Origin: Nitrosomonas sp.
Lineage (GTDB): Bacteria; Pseudomonadota; Gammaproteobacteria; Burkholderiales; Nitrosomonadaceae
DNA: 64,000 nucleotides
Assembly: GCA_031316255.1 (NCBI GenBank)
Contig: JALDQW010000001.1
Coordinates: 2,017,485 to 2,081,484, forward strand
Direction: 5' to 3'
Position 1 is the first letter of the stretch. Each line of letters starts with the position of its first letter. Shown in pieces: positions 16,926 through 26,091 of this stretch. The translations under genes and the position numbers were made by a program. The notes under the pieces were generated by a model that was not told where the DNA came from, ran no database searches, and saw nothing but the letters and a program-made list of their open reading frames with translations.

Positions 16926-18718
16926 CAGAAATTGACAACCATAGAGAAGTGCACACGCAATGTTCCGGTTTTATGACCTCTGGCGAGATCAAGCGCGAGC
17001 GGCCCCGCCGGACTGCGCCAGCGTACGCCGGCGCCGTAACCGAGAAATAACCGCATATCCTTGACTGTATCCGCAGCGCTGCCGACATCCACAAAGGCGG
17101 CTGCCCCCCAGTTTTGCATGAACCAATGTGTATATTCCGCTGTTCCGGTTGCCATAACGCGTCCACCGACAATTGCATTGCCTTCACGCACACCGATACT
17201 CATAAAATCATACCCTCTAACCGATTGTATTCCGCCGGCGCGAAAAAGGTATTCCTGCGGAATGCCAAATCGCGATGACGCCAGTGTGTAACCGGCTTCT
17301 CCGCGCAGATAGAATACATCGTTTTTTCCAACCGGCCACCAGTTTTGCTGCCGTCCGTACAGGCGTAAAAAATCCTGATCGGACAGAACGAATTCACTGC
17401 CACCACCGAGCCTGAATTCGGTGATGCCGCCGCGCCGGATATTTACGGGATCATCAACAAAATGGTACCGGAATCGCCAATCGAGCGCCAATGCTTCTAC
17501 GGTCTGATTGACCGCGCCGTCAGGGCGTTTTTCCTCTCTTTGCCAGTTTAATGAAAACAGATTCTGGATATTGCGTGTCTGGTAGACCCGTGCGGTATCA
17601 ACGCGTTGCTTGATTGTTACCAGATCTTCAATGTCGGTTCTTTGCAGGCTAGCGCCTGCGGAATAATATACATTGTTCTGGTTCGGTAGCGTATTGACGC
17701 CGGTAAAAAACGTCTGTCGTTTTTGTTCGAGACGCAGAATCGTGTTTAAATTCCATGCCCGATCCAGAAAATTGTGATTGCTGAAATTGGCTTCCACGCG
17801 TGCGCCGTTGTTTGAACTGTAACCGCCGCCAAAAGCGATGCGCTTTGATTGTGTCTCTGTAACGGTAACATGTACCGGAATGGCTTCATGCTTTGAAATA
17901 TCAGGATCAATATTGACCGAAACATTGCCAAAGTGCGGGATGCCTTGCAATGCAATCTGGAACAAATGCATGCGTTCTTTACTGTAAGGTTCACCGGGTC
18001 GAAACGTTCGGTAGTTTTCTATCATTTCTTCGTCGTAACGTTCCAGACCGGTGATTTCGAGCGCGCCAAAGTAAAACGCCGGGCCTGAGTCAATAATGAT
18101 ATGCAGCGAGACCAGCGCGTTTTCCCTGTCGACAACGGCTTCGCTTTTGACGATTTGAGCAGCGGCATATTTTTCATAAGTGACTTGAGACAGTAACGCG
18201 GCCTTGGCTTCTTCCCACTCGGCTGAGCGAAACGGTTGGCCGGTTTGAAGTGGCCAGGCTTTACGCCATTTTTTCAGTTGTTTTTGCAGTGTTTCATCAT
18301 CGACGATGCTGCCCTGAAATTCGATTTGAACCGATTCGACATGCGCCAACGCGCCAGGATCGACGATAATGACAGGAATTTCGGTTTCGTCTTCGATGCG
18401 CTTGTCAAAAGTGACAGTTGGAGAAAAATAACCTTCCGTTGCGAGCAGTTCGTTGATTTCCAGTTTTGTCCGGCGTAAAAAAACGCGTTGCGCCATGTCG
18501 CTGGCGAACGGTTCTTGTGGAAGCCTGATATGATCTTTGAGTAAATCCTGTACTGAGCCCGGTGCGGATAACAGTACAAATCTGGGTGCATCGATCAGGT
18601 TGGGTAAAACCCTGGATTCCGCTAAAATGGATTTACTATAGACAAGGAAAAAGCATATCCATAGCACCCATAGAAAAGTAATCGGCCGTTTTCTGAACAT
18701 CAATCGGGTATCGGGCAT
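16925..18718 (-). CDS. tamA: TamA, Omp85-family outer-membrane protein
   Basis: TamA is the outer-membrane partner of TamB. The 597-residue protein starts with a signal segment (ITFLWVLWICFFLVY), followed by three POTRA-like domains (about 45-300) and a 16-strand Omp85 barrel. The barrel has the family signature RAGGIQSVRGYDF near residue 490, GVRWRSPAGPLALDLA near 565, and a terminal Phe (VHFSMVVNF). The length matches E. coli TamA (577). An internal Met (LMFRKR) could be the true start. It is the first gene of the tamA-tamB unit. Confidence 0.93.
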   Translation of the reverse strand: MPDTRLMFRKRPITFLWVLWICFFLVYSKSILAESRVLPNLIDAPRFVLLSAPGSVQDLLKDHIRLPQEPFASDMAQRVFLRRTKLEINELLATEGYFSPTVTFDKRIEDETEIPVIIVDPGALAHVESVQIEFQGSIVDDETLQKQLKKWRKAWPLQTGQPFRSAEWEEAKAALLSQVTYEKYAAAQIVKSEAVVDRENALVSLHIIIDSGPAFYFGALEITGLERYDEEMIENYRTFRPGEPYSKERMHLFQIALQGIPHFGNVSVNIDPDISKHEAIPVHVTVTETQSKRIAFGGGYSSNNGARVEANFSNHNFLDRAWNLNTILRLEQKRQTFFTGVNTLPNQNNVYYSAGASLQRTDIEDLVTIKQRVDTARVYQTRNIQNLFSLNWQREEKRPDGAVNQTVEALALDWRFRYHFVDDPVNIRRGGITEFRLGGGSEFVLSDQDFLRLYGRQQNWWPVGKNDVFYLRGEAGYTLASSRFGIPQEYLFRAGGIQSVRGYDFMSIGVREGNAIVGGRVMATGTAEYTHWFMQNWGAAAFVDVGSAADTVKDMRLFLGYGAGVRWRSPAGPLALDLARGHKTGTLRVHFSMVVNF

Positions 18719-18814
18719 AGTGAAGCAATCAATAGCCGACTAAAATTTCAACACTGTGGCGTTATGAAAATAAAGAATCACTGTATTATTTTACGTACAA
18801 TTTATAATTTCTAA

Positions 18815-19513
18815 ATGGCTGTACATTCTACTATAAAAGCAGATTATCCTTCCGAGGCGGTTGATTGCCGCCAGTGCGAAAGGCTGGCTGCATTTCTGGA
18901 TTCAGTAAAAGCGCGTTATCCGGACTATCATGCGCGGCCGGTTGAGGCATTTGGCGATACCCGGGCAAAATTACTGATAGTCGGGCTGGCGCCCGGAATG
19001 CATGGCGCAAACCGGACTGGGCGGCCTTTTACCGGTGATTTTGCAGGCATACTGCTGTATCAGACACTTTTTAAATTCGGCTTTGCCAGTCATCACGAAT
19101 CGATATCGAAGCAGGATGATTTGCGGTTGCTAAACTGCCGTATCACCAACGCGGTTAAGTGTCTGCCGCCGCAGAACAAGCCCAATCCTGAAGAAATCAA
19201 GCAGTGTAATCATTATCTGAAAACAGAACTAGCCGCTTTCAGGCGCGAGGGCGGCCGGGCAATACTGGCGCTCGGGGCAATTGCCCACCGGGCAGTGTTG
19301 CAGTGTCTGAATTTGCGCATGAAAGACTATCTTTTTGCACATGGCGCGGCGTACAGTCTGTCAAACAGCACGCCGAATTTTGTGGATATGGGCTCAGTCA
19401 AACTGTATGACAGTTATCACTGCAGTCGCTACAATACCCAGACGAAACGATTGACAACCGGGATGTTCGAGCAGGTGTTTGCCCAAATCTCGGCTGATCT
19501 TGCTTTGGAATGA
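18815..19513 (+). CDS. Uracil-DNA glycosylase, family 5 (UdgB-like)
   Basis: This enzyme removes uracil and other deaminated bases from DNA. Family 5 signatures are visible: GLAPGMHGANRTGRPFTGD (about residues 57-75) and the C-terminal motif DSYHCSRYNTQTKRLT in place of the usual HPS-type loop. Cys18, Cys21, Cys108 and Cys116 are well placed to bind the 4Fe-4S cluster of this family. At 232 residues it is of normal length. It is divergent from tamA (96 bp apart) and 48 bp upstream of a tautomerase gene. Confidence 0.88.
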   Translation: MAVHSTIKADYPSEAVDCRQCERLAAFLDSVKARYPDYHARPVEAFGDTRAKLLIVGLAPGMHGANRTGRPFTGDFAGILLYQTLFKFGFASHHESISKQDDLRLLNCRITNAVKCLPPQNKPNPEEIKQCNHYLKTELAAFRREGGRAILALGAIAHRAVLQCLNLRMKDYLFAHGAAYSLSNSTPNFVDMGSVKLYDSYHCSRYNTQTKRLTTGMFEQVFAQISADLALE

Positions 19514-19561
19514 TCCGATTCGAAAAAACTAAATAACCAATAATAAAACAGGAGAGAGAGC

Positions 19562-19750
19562 ATGCCTTATGTTCATTTACGCGTTGCAGGCACTTTGAGC
19601 ACGGAGCAAAAAGCGAAAATTGCCGAGGAAATCACCGATACCCTTGCGCGCGTTGCCAACAAGTCAAAATCCTACACCTATATCACGTTCGAGGAAGTGC
19701 CGCATGAGAACTGGGCGATAGGCGGTGCACTGCTGGGTAAAAAAGAATAG
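19562..19750 (+). CDS. 4-oxalocrotonate tautomerase family protein
   Basis: This is a 62-residue protein starting MPYVHLRVAG, so Pro2 becomes the N-terminal catalytic base after Met removal, the defining trait of the family. The length matches 4-OT subunits, which form hexamers. A strong ribosome site AGGAGAG lies 9 bases upstream. It sits between the uracil glycosylase and uvrC, 14 bp before the latter. The natural substrate is not inferable; a role in aromatic catabolism is not supported by its neighbours. Confidence 0.85.
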   Translation: MPYVHLRVAGTLSTEQKAKIAEEITDTLARVANKSKSYTYITFEEVPHENWAIGGALLGKKE

Positions 19751-19764
19751 GATGTACAGCGCAT

Positions 19765-21594
19765 TTGAAACAAAATGATTTAGCGGCAAAATTCGACGCG
19801 AAGGGTTTTTGCCAGAATTTACCGGCACAACCCGGCGTGTACCGGATGCTGAATTCCAGCGCCGAGGTGATTTATGTCGGCAAGGCGGTTGATCTTAAAA
19901 AACGCGTTTCTTCATATTTTCAAAAGACCGGTCTTGCGCCCAGAACGCAATTGATGGTTTCGCAGATTACGGGTATCGAGACGACGGTGACGCGCTCTGA
20001 AGCAGAAGCGTTATTGCTGGAAAACAATCTGATCAAAAGCCTCAAGCCACGATATAACATCCTGTTCAGGGATGATAAATCCTATCCTTATATTATTCTG
20101 AGCGGGCATGATTATCCGCGGCTGGGGTTTTACCGCGGGTTGGTGGATAAAACACATCAGTATTTCGGACCGTTTCCGAATGCCGGAATCGTCAGGGAGA
20201 GCATACAGTTGCTGCAAAAGGTATTTCGATTGCGCACCTGCGAAGACAGCGTTTTCAGCAACCGGACACGGCCTTGCCTTCTGTACCAGATCAAACGCTG
20301 CAGCGGCCCCTGTGTCAATCTGATTTCGCAGTCCGATTACCGTGAAGATGTCAGCAGTGCGGAATTGTTTCTGCAGGGCAAACAATCCGAAGTCATTGAC
20401 AGCATCGCCGGAAAAATGCAGCAGGCTTCGGACAAGATGGAATATGAGCAGGCGGCGTTGTTGCGCGATCAGATGCAGGCATTGCGTAAAATCAGGGAAA
20501 AACAGTTCGTCGATAGCGGCAAGGCGATGGATGCGGATATTGTGGCTTGCGCCGGACTCAAAGACGGCAGCGACAAGGTTTGTGTCACGCTGGCCATGGT
20601 CAGGGGCGGACGTCATTTAGGCGATAAAAGTTTTTTTCCTCAGAATGCCGACGGTTATGACCTTTCTGCCGTGATTGAGGCTTTTCTGGCTCAGCATTAT
20701 TTGAACCGCAGCGTACCGAATCTGATTATTGTCGATCGCAAAATTCAACGCGATGTTTTGGAGGATTTGTTGACAAATCAATCCGGCCATAAAGTGACGA
20801 TTAATCAGAATCCGATCGGTGAACGCCGCGTATGGCTGAAAATGGCGTCAGAGAACGCGCAGCTTGCACTCAAGCAGATGATGAATCGCAAGGCCAGCCA
20901 GGAAGTACGTTTGGTTGCTTTGCAACAGGCATTGAAGCTGAACGCATTGAACCGTATCGAATGTTTCGATATCAGCCATACCATGGGCGAGGCGACGGTT
21001 GCATCTTGCGTGGTTTACGATCATTTCGCCATGCGTAACAATGAATACCGGCTTTTTAACATTAAAGGCGTTACCCCGGGAGATGATTATGCAGCGATAC
21101 GCGATGCACTGAACCGCCGGTACCAGAAAGTCGTGCAGGGCGAAGGCCGTTTGCCGGACCTGATCATGATTGACGGCGGCAAAGGTCAGGTCAATGCAGC
21201 CAAAGCGGTGCTCGATGAACTCGGAATCAGTGATGCGAATCTGATGGGTATTGCGAAAGGCGAGGGTCGTAAACCCGGTCTGGAACAATTGATTTTTCCC
21301 GATCAGAAAAAGCCGTTACAATTGCCCAATGATCATCCCGGTTTGCATCTGATTCAGCAGATCAGGGATGAAGCCCATCGTTTTGCGATTCAGGGGCATC
21401 GGGGCCGGCGCAATAAATCGCGCATGACATCGAGCCTTGAAAATATCAGCGGTATTGGCGCCAAACGCCGCCAGGGTTTGTTGGGGCGCTTCGGTGGCTT
21501 GAAAGGTGTACAAACCGCAAGTATCGAAGAGCTTGCCCAGACTGAAGGAATCAGCCGCAAGCTTGCGGAAAAAATTTACCGGGAATTGCATTGA
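19765..21594 (+). CDS. uvrC: UvrC, excinuclease ABC subunit C
   Basis: UvrC makes the two incisions in nucleotide excision repair. The 609-residue protein has an N-terminal GIY-YIG nuclease (about 18-98, GVYRMLNSSAEVIYVGKAVD), a UVR motif near 205-240 that contacts UvrB, the RNase H-like nuclease (ECFDISHTMGEATVASCVVY, IMIDGGKGQV) and C-terminal helix-hairpin-helix repeats (ENISGIGAKRRQGLLGRFGG). The start is taken as TTG 19765, with AGGA about 10 bases upstream; no ATG fits. pgsA follows, a common uvrC neighbour. Confidence 0.95.
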   Translation: MKQNDLAAKFDAKGFCQNLPAQPGVYRMLNSSAEVIYVGKAVDLKKRVSSYFQKTGLAPRTQLMVSQITGIETTVTRSEAEALLLENNLIKSLKPRYNILFRDDKSYPYIILSGHDYPRLGFYRGLVDKTHQYFGPFPNAGIVRESIQLLQKVFRLRTCEDSVFSNRTRPCLLYQIKRCSGPCVNLISQSDYREDVSSAELFLQGKQSEVIDSIAGKMQQASDKMEYEQAALLRDQMQALRKIREKQFVDSGKAMDADIVACAGLKDGSDKVCVTLAMVRGGRHLGDKSFFPQNADGYDLSAVIEAFLAQHYLNRSVPNLIIVDRKIQRDVLEDLLTNQSGHKVTINQNPIGERRVWLKMASENAQLALKQMMNRKASQEVRLVALQQALKLNALNRIECFDISHTMGEATVASCVVYDHFAMRNNEYRLFNIKGVTPGDDYAAIRDALNRRYQKVVQGEGRLPDLIMIDGGKGQVNAAKAVLDELGISDANLMGIAKGEGRKPGLEQLIFPDQKKPLQLPNDHPGLHLIQQIRDEAHRFAIQGHRGRRNKSRMTSSLENISGIGAKRRQGLLGRFGGLKGVQTASIEELAQTEGISRKLAEKIYRELH

Positions 21595-21620
21595 TTTGGA
21601 ACGGTTTTGTACATGAAATC

Positions 21621-21647
21621 GCCGTATTGCATGCGGCTGTTTTTTTT
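21621..21647 (+). terminator. Rho-independent terminator after uvrC
   Basis: A 6-bp stem (GCCGTA/TGCGGC, with one G-T pair) and the loop TTGCA are followed by a run of eight T residues, 26 bp after the uvrC stop. Confidence 0.75.
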
Positions 21648-21729
21648 ATAATTAATCCGTTGGATCGTTTATTTAGCAATTTATTTTATTCATTCGTGTT
21701 TATAGATGCCCGTTAGGACATTTGTTGTT

Positions 21730-22305
21730 ATGCCTTTAAATCTGCCGAATTTTTTAACATGGCTCAGAATACTGGCCATTCCCCTTTTTGTGGGGATTTT
21801 TTATCTGCCTGACGGCTGGTTGTCGTCCGAACAGAAAAACCTGGTTGCAACCATTATTTTTGCCGGTGCGGCCATTACAGACTGGCTTGACGGGTTTCTG
21901 GCGCGCGCATTAAACCAGATGTCCGCTTTTGGCGCATTTCTCGATCCTGTTGCCGATAAATTGATGGTGGCTGCCGCTCTGATTGTGCTCGTCTATCTTG
22001 ACCGGCTCGGTGCGCCGATCGCATTGATTATTATCGGGCGCGAGATCGCGGTCTCGGCGCTGCGCGAATGGATGGCGCAAATCGGTCAATCCAAAAGTGT
22101 GGCAGTTTCATTCCTGGGAAAGATCAAGACCACGGCACAGATGATTGCGATACCACTGCTGCTCTACCATGACGACCTCGCTGAAGGTTATAATGCGCTT
22201 GAAATCGGAACATGGCTGATTTATGTGGCGGCTTTCTTGACGTTATGGTCGATGATTTACTATTTAAAAGCAGCCATACCGCAAGCCATCAAACATGACC
22301 AATAA
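21730..22305 (+). CDS. pgsA: PgsA, CDP-diacylglycerol-glycerol-3-phosphate phosphatidyltransferase
   Basis: PgsA makes phosphatidylglycerol phosphate, the committed step to phosphatidylglycerol and cardiolipin, in the inner membrane. The CDP-alcohol phosphotransferase signature is complete: DWLDGFLAR, then GAFLDPVADK with the last two Asp residues. About five to six hydrophobic helices fill the 191 residues. I use ATG 21730 (MPLNLPNFLTWLRI) because family members begin PNxLTxxR; the upstream start at 21706 adds an atypical tail. It overlaps the next small gene if that starts at 22295. Confidence 0.93.
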   Translation: MPLNLPNFLTWLRILAIPLFVGIFYLPDGWLSSEQKNLVATIIFAGAAITDWLDGFLARALNQMSAFGAFLDPVADKLMVAAALIVLVYLDRLGAPIALIIIGREIAVSALREWMAQIGQSKSVAVSFLGKIKTTAQMIAIPLLLYHDDLAEGYNALEIGTWLIYVAAFLTLWSMIYYLKAAIPQAIKHDQ

Positions 22306-22363
22306 CCCCTATTATTCGATTATGCACGGTATTATTTTTAAAGTCAGAAGCCGGGAAGCAGGA

Positions 22364-22741
22364 ATGCTGGTGCGTTTATTTCTGACATTCATTGCGTTGA
22401 AGATGTTGTTTATTATGTCTGCGGGTTCTGCACACAGCCGTTCTGGCGAAGACCCGAAAGCATTCGTGGCTTGTGAACGTATCAAAAGACAGAGTATCTG
22501 TGAAGAGTACCGTTTGAGTTCACTGTCGGCTTCTGACCGGCAGTTGATTACCAAGCATTGTTCAACAGGTACGCGTTGTCCCGATGAAAGCAGAATCGGG
22601 CGCTGTATCCGTTATACCGATCCTGACGGACTGGTTTTCGACAAGCACTATTATCGGGGATCGGAAAAAAAACATGACTGGGACGCAACGACAATCGAGG
22701 AAACCTGTATTCAAAGTGGCGGCAAGTACGAAGCGGGTTAG
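22364..22741 (+). CDS. Small exported Cys-containing protein, unknown
   Basis: I do not recognise this family. From ATG 22364 the 125-residue protein starts with a signal-like stretch (MLVRLFLTFIALKMLFIMS) ending near SAHS, followed by a soluble domain with six cysteines (VACERIKRQSICEEY, KHCSTGTRCPDES, GRCIRY, ETCIQSG), probably in disulfides. The longer frame from ATG 22295 would overlap pgsA by 11 bases and put 23 residues before the signal, so the later start is preferred. It may be co-transcribed with pgsA. Confidence 0.6.
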   Translation: MLVRLFLTFIALKMLFIMSAGSAHSRSGEDPKAFVACERIKRQSICEEYRLSSLSASDRQLITKHCSTGTRCPDESRIGRCIRYTDPDGLVFDKHYYRGSEKKHDWDATTIEETCIQSGGKYEAG

Positions 22742-22823
22742 TCGCAGGTTGGTTGTTTTGAAGAATTGATTTGGACATGCAATAGACAACAGCAATGTAT
22801 GTTTTGCTGTTGTCTGTATCAGA

Positions 22824-23687
22824 CTATCTTCTGAATAAAATACGTTGTTGTCTTGTTGCTGTAAGCAGGATCAACCCTAAGGTAAATAACAAAACCATTG
22901 CGGGTTCGGAAACTACACCGCCGGGTGTAATCGTGGTTGGCCGTCCAGCAAGTGTCAGAATTTGTCCGGCAGAATCACGGTCAACAACATTTAAGCCAAA
23001 GGCATCATTAAAGATATTATGTGAGAAATTCGCACTGACGTCTGCATCGGTCAGCCCCAGTGAAGCACCAAAAGCTGTGACAGTCGTTCCGGCTTCTGAT
23101 TGATTAAAACCAGTTGAGCTGACAACAAACGGCAAGAATCCGAAATGCCCACCACCCGGTGTCAATCCGGTTCCGCTATTGCCTTCAGCCATGGCATACA
23201 GTCCACCACCCGCATTTATAAAATTAATAATATCTCCGGAGCGAAAATTGAGAATATCCAGTTCCGCCTGGGTTAGTATTCCACCAAAATCAGATGCGAT
23301 GACAATCCCGGCATATTTTGTTCCTAAAAGATTGAGTTCCGCACCCAAGGTAGAGGCCGTGTGGTGTTCAAAGTCAACACCCAAAGCATATCCACTCTGG
23401 ATAATGCCATTCACACCGTGTCGATGTCCTGCTGGTACTGAGATATTGGATTCAACAAAAAGAAACTTACTGGTTCCACCTGCTGCAAATGTATTGAAGG
23501 TGGGGTCTAAAATGTAATTGATTGCGGTTTGGTTGATATGTACGGCGCCTATAGAATCGATGGCTGTGCCGGAAGAATTTGAAGCATGAAAGTCGGGGTC
23601 ATGCCCGGTCAGGAATATCGAGCCAGCAAAACTTTGCTGTGAAGAAAGCAAAAGGTAACAGAAAGCAATTAAAAAATATTTTTGCAT
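22824..23687 (-). CDS. PEP-CTERM-type exported protein
   Basis: The 287-residue protein has an N-terminal signal peptide (MQKYFLIAFCYLLLSSQQ, cleavage near SFAG). The C-terminal sorting tail reads SEPAMVLLFTLGLILLTATR followed by basic residues, so the PEP signature is present as SEPA. Such proteins are processed by an exosortase, often in biofilm or exopolysaccharide producers. The body (about 25-255) is Gly-, Thr- and Phe-rich with text like LTGHDPDFHAS and LLGTKYAGIVIASDFGG. No enzyme motif is seen, and no exosortase gene lies in the window. Confidence 0.8.
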   Translation of the reverse strand: MQKYFLIAFCYLLLSSQQSFAGSIFLTGHDPDFHASNSSGTAIDSIGAVHINQTAINYILDPTFNTFAAGGTSKFLFVESNISVPAGHRHGVNGIIQSGYALGVDFEHHTASTLGAELNLLGTKYAGIVIASDFGGILTQAELDILNFRSGDIINFINAGGGLYAMAEGNSGTGLTPGGGHFGFLPFVVSSTGFNQSEAGTTVTAFGASLGLTDADVSANFSHNIFNDAFGLNVVDRDSAGQILTLAGRPTTITPGGVVSEPAMVLLFTLGLILLTATRQQRILFRR

Positions 23688-24176
23688 TGGAATTCTCCTT
23701 GAGAAGTTGCATGAAAAAAAGCCTTTTATATTCTTTACGCAAAATTCGTGCCTGCGCTTTCTTCAATGAATAAGTTGTTGTATCAATATGGTTTTCTTGG
23801 TTTTCAGTAGAGGGTGTTGCAATTTATTTTGAGTAGGCGTAAAGAAATCCGACACTCGTAATTTCCAGAATACGTTTTCTTTTGTCCCCGAGACATTATC
23901 GTATGGGATGCTCTTAATAAGGATTGTTCTCAATGAGTGCGTTATTTCTGTTGTTCCTAAAAAGGTGCCAGCAGATACAGTGCACTCATTGAGAACAGCT
24001 ATTGGTCTTTTTTTGTGATAATTTTCAGCGTCTGTTAAGTAAGATGCACCTATAATAGTTGCTTCATACGGGTTTTTTCGGGCAGCTTACCGAAAAACAG
24101 GTTTTTACAGTCGATTCGGTTTTGTGAGCATCGCTGAAAACACGAATCGTACAAAAGGCGACTATTTGGAAGAGAG
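23688..24176. other. Intergenic region containing a 16-bp inverted repeat
   Basis: No gene is seen in these 489 bp between divergent genes. A perfect 16-bp inverted repeat (left arm 23925-23940, right arm 23982-23997, arm text TGTTCTCAATGAGTGC) encloses a 41-base loop. No T-run follows either arm. Confidence 0.55.
23925..23997. repeat. Perfect 16-bp inverted repeat with 41-bp spacer
   Basis: The arms are exact complements. The position between divergent genes and the lack of a T-tract fit a regulator-binding or attenuator structure, or a small palindromic element, better than a simple terminator. There is no second copy in the window. Confidence 0.6.
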
Positions 24177-24938
24177 ATGATGAAGAATTTCTGTGCCCCC
24201 GGTATTACGCTGTTTATTGTATCGCTGATTTTAATTGCGAACCTGGTTTCCATGCCGCTTTATTCACAATCGCTGATTATCGACACAAAAGGTTATGCAT
24301 CGGGTCAGTTGAGCCGGATCGGACGTGACAATGCGCTTAATCGTACGCTCAATACAGCCTATGTTGGAGAAGTGCTGTTGGGTCATGAAAGCGCTTCATT
24401 TATCAGTTTTGGCAGCATTCCGCAAAACCTGGTGACCAATCCGTTCCAATTCTGTTTCGAGAAAGATGATTTTTATGCAACGCTTGAAGAAATTATTGGC
24501 TATGATGTTGTGATTGAATATAAAATGCCACGCAGCAATACGTTGTTATCATGTTCTGCATTTAATGAACTGCTCGAGGTTTATCTGGTCGATAAAAATA
24601 TCGTACCGGAACAGACGCATTTTATTGGCAGCATTCGTACTTTTGAGCCCGAAGTTTCTTACGGTGTGGAATTTGGCCGGATAACCAATGTCATTAAGAA
24701 CAAGAACCTGAACCGTAATTATTTTATGACCATGCAGATCGGAAAAAGCGGCGACAAATTCAGACATTTTGTCATGGATGACCGCGATCTTTATGAATTT
24801 TCCATTAAAAGCCTGAAAATGGCGGCATGGGTGAAAGTGCATTACAGCGAGCGGCTGGCAAACAGAAATATTTACGGACATCGTACACGGCTGTTTGTGT
24901 CGGAAATAGAAATTGTTGATCAGGAAGCGTTTGAATAA
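24177..24938 (+). CDS. Signal-anchored protein of unknown function
   Basis: I do not recognise this 253-residue protein. It has one N-terminal hydrophobic helix (about 9-27, GITLFIVSLILIANLVSM) and a long polar extracytoplasmic part with text such as GYASGQLSRIGRDNALNRTL and GHESASFISFGSIPQNLV. There are three cysteines after the helix region and no enzyme motif. GGAAGAG precedes the start; ATG 24177 and ATG 24180 are equivalent choices. It abuts the Slp-like lipoprotein gene and probably shares a transcript with it. Confidence 0.65.
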   Translation: MMKNFCAPGITLFIVSLILIANLVSMPLYSQSLIIDTKGYASGQLSRIGRDNALNRTLNTAYVGEVLLGHESASFISFGSIPQNLVTNPFQFCFEKDDFYATLEEIIGYDVVIEYKMPRSNTLLSCSAFNELLEVYLVDKNIVPEQTHFIGSIRTFEPEVSYGVEFGRITNVIKNKNLNRNYFMTMQIGKSGDKFRHFVMDDRDLYEFSIKSLKMAAWVKVHYSERLANRNIYGHRTRLFVSEIEIVDQEAFE

Positions 24939-24992
24939 ATGTCTGCCAACGCCATGAAAACAGGAATCAAGTCTGATATTTTAGGTGAAACC

Positions 24993-25478
24993 ATGCGGTT
25001 GTTTTTAATAGCTATCGGCCTGTTGCTCGGCGCCTGTTCATCAATGCCACCTTCCTTGGATGACACGCGTATCAAGAACATTTCCTATGCCCAGGCCAGT
25101 GCAGATGCGCAGTCATATCAAAATACGCTGGTGCGCTGGGGCGGTGTTGTTGTTGAAGTGAAACAGGAAGATAAAGACAGCATAATGCAGGTGTTGTATT
25201 ATCCGCTCGATTATTATGGCCGTCCCGATATCGACAAACCCAGCGAAGGGTATTTTCTCGTTAAAAGCACGCAAACACTCGATCCGAAGATTTTTTTTGC
25301 CAGCAGGGAAATTGTTGTTGTCGGCGCCATAGCAGGTAAAACCGAACCGGCAGCGGAATCCGGGCGCGCCGGACTGCCGTTGCTCAACGCCACAACGATT
25401 CACCCCTGGCCGATTGCCTACCGGGATAATTACTACCGGTATTGTCCGGATTGTTATTTCAGGCAGCTATTCTGGTAA
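24993..25478 (+). CDS. Slp-family outer-membrane lipoprotein
   Basis: From ATG 24993 the 161-residue protein has a lipoprotein signal MRLFLIAIGLLLGACSS with a lipobox (LLGAC), so Cys15 would be lipidated. The body matches Slp lipoproteins: ARWGG-like LVRWGGVVVEVK, YYPLDYYGRPD, EGYFLVK and REIVVVGAIAGK. In E. coli Slp is a starvation-inducible outer-membrane lipoprotein of unclear function. The upstream ATG at 24939 would bury the lipobox and is rejected. Confidence 0.85.
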   Translation: MRLFLIAIGLLLGACSSMPPSLDDTRIKNISYAQASADAQSYQNTLVRWGGVVVEVKQEDKDSIMQVLYYPLDYYGRPDIDKPSEGYFLVKSTQTLDPKIFFASREIVVVGAIAGKTEPAAESGRAGLPLLNATTIHPWPIAYRDNYYRYCPDCYFRQLFW

Positions 25479-25677
25479 GACGGGAATTGACACACAGGAT
25501 ATCTTCTCTTTAAAGCCCGACCCCCCAAATCAACCGGTTTTATGTCACGGGCTATTCGAATTATTTCAGACGGGCCAAATGGATGCTTGAAAAAAACTTG
25601 GTTAATCCTGAAATTTATTTTTTGAAAAATTTTCTGTTCATTTAGCCGGAACCACTTCAGTACCCATAGCAGTGGCT

Positions 25678-25902
25678 TCATTTGGCCAGTCGATGCAGGA
25701 CACTGCGGTATTTTTTCATAACCCTCCCGGCAGCGGCCATCTGTTGCTCAAAGACCTGACGGTAGGGCAAAATCGTCAAGCCATCAGGCCCGTCAACGAG
25801 ATACAACTCATCGCCCTTGCCCACATTTAGTTTCGCCAGCACTTCTTTCGGTAATACAATGCCCATCGAATTGCCGATGGATATGATTTTTACTTTTAGC
25901 AT
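25678..25902 (-). CDS. AbrB/MazE-family antitoxin-like DNA-binding protein, no visible toxin
   Basis: The 74-residue protein reads MLKVKIISIGNSMGIVLPKE, then LAKLNVGKGDELYLVDGPDG, the swapped-hairpin AbrB fold used by antitoxins of the MazE/PrlF type, and has a basic tail. ATG 25902 is chosen over ATG 25914 because MLKVKI is the family start. The 220 bp downstream on the same strand, where a Doc- or PIN-type toxin would be expected, shows no recognisable toxin. It is probably an orphan or the survivor of a decayed module. Confidence 0.75.
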   Translation of the reverse strand: MLKVKIISIGNSMGIVLPKEVLAKLNVGKGDELYLVDGPDGLTILPYRQVFEQQMAAAGRVMKKYRSVLHRLAK

Positions 25903-26091
25903 GGCAGATTCCACAAAGTAATTGCTTATCCTAAATGGTTTTAAAGAATCCTGTCAATCTGAATGCTGTTTCCGGTATTTGACAGCCTGATTGATAACAC
26001 AGAGAATACCAACAACCGAGGACAAGTACGTTTCGGTTCTTAGTACGGTAATCTTCATCTCTGTTTAATAAAAACTCAATCAAAATCCAGC

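Noticed and set aside
25454..25681. 75-codon minus-strand ORF after the AbrB-like gene as its toxin
   Set aside because: It lacks Doc, PIN, MazF or other toxin motifs and its text does not resemble a folded small toxin.
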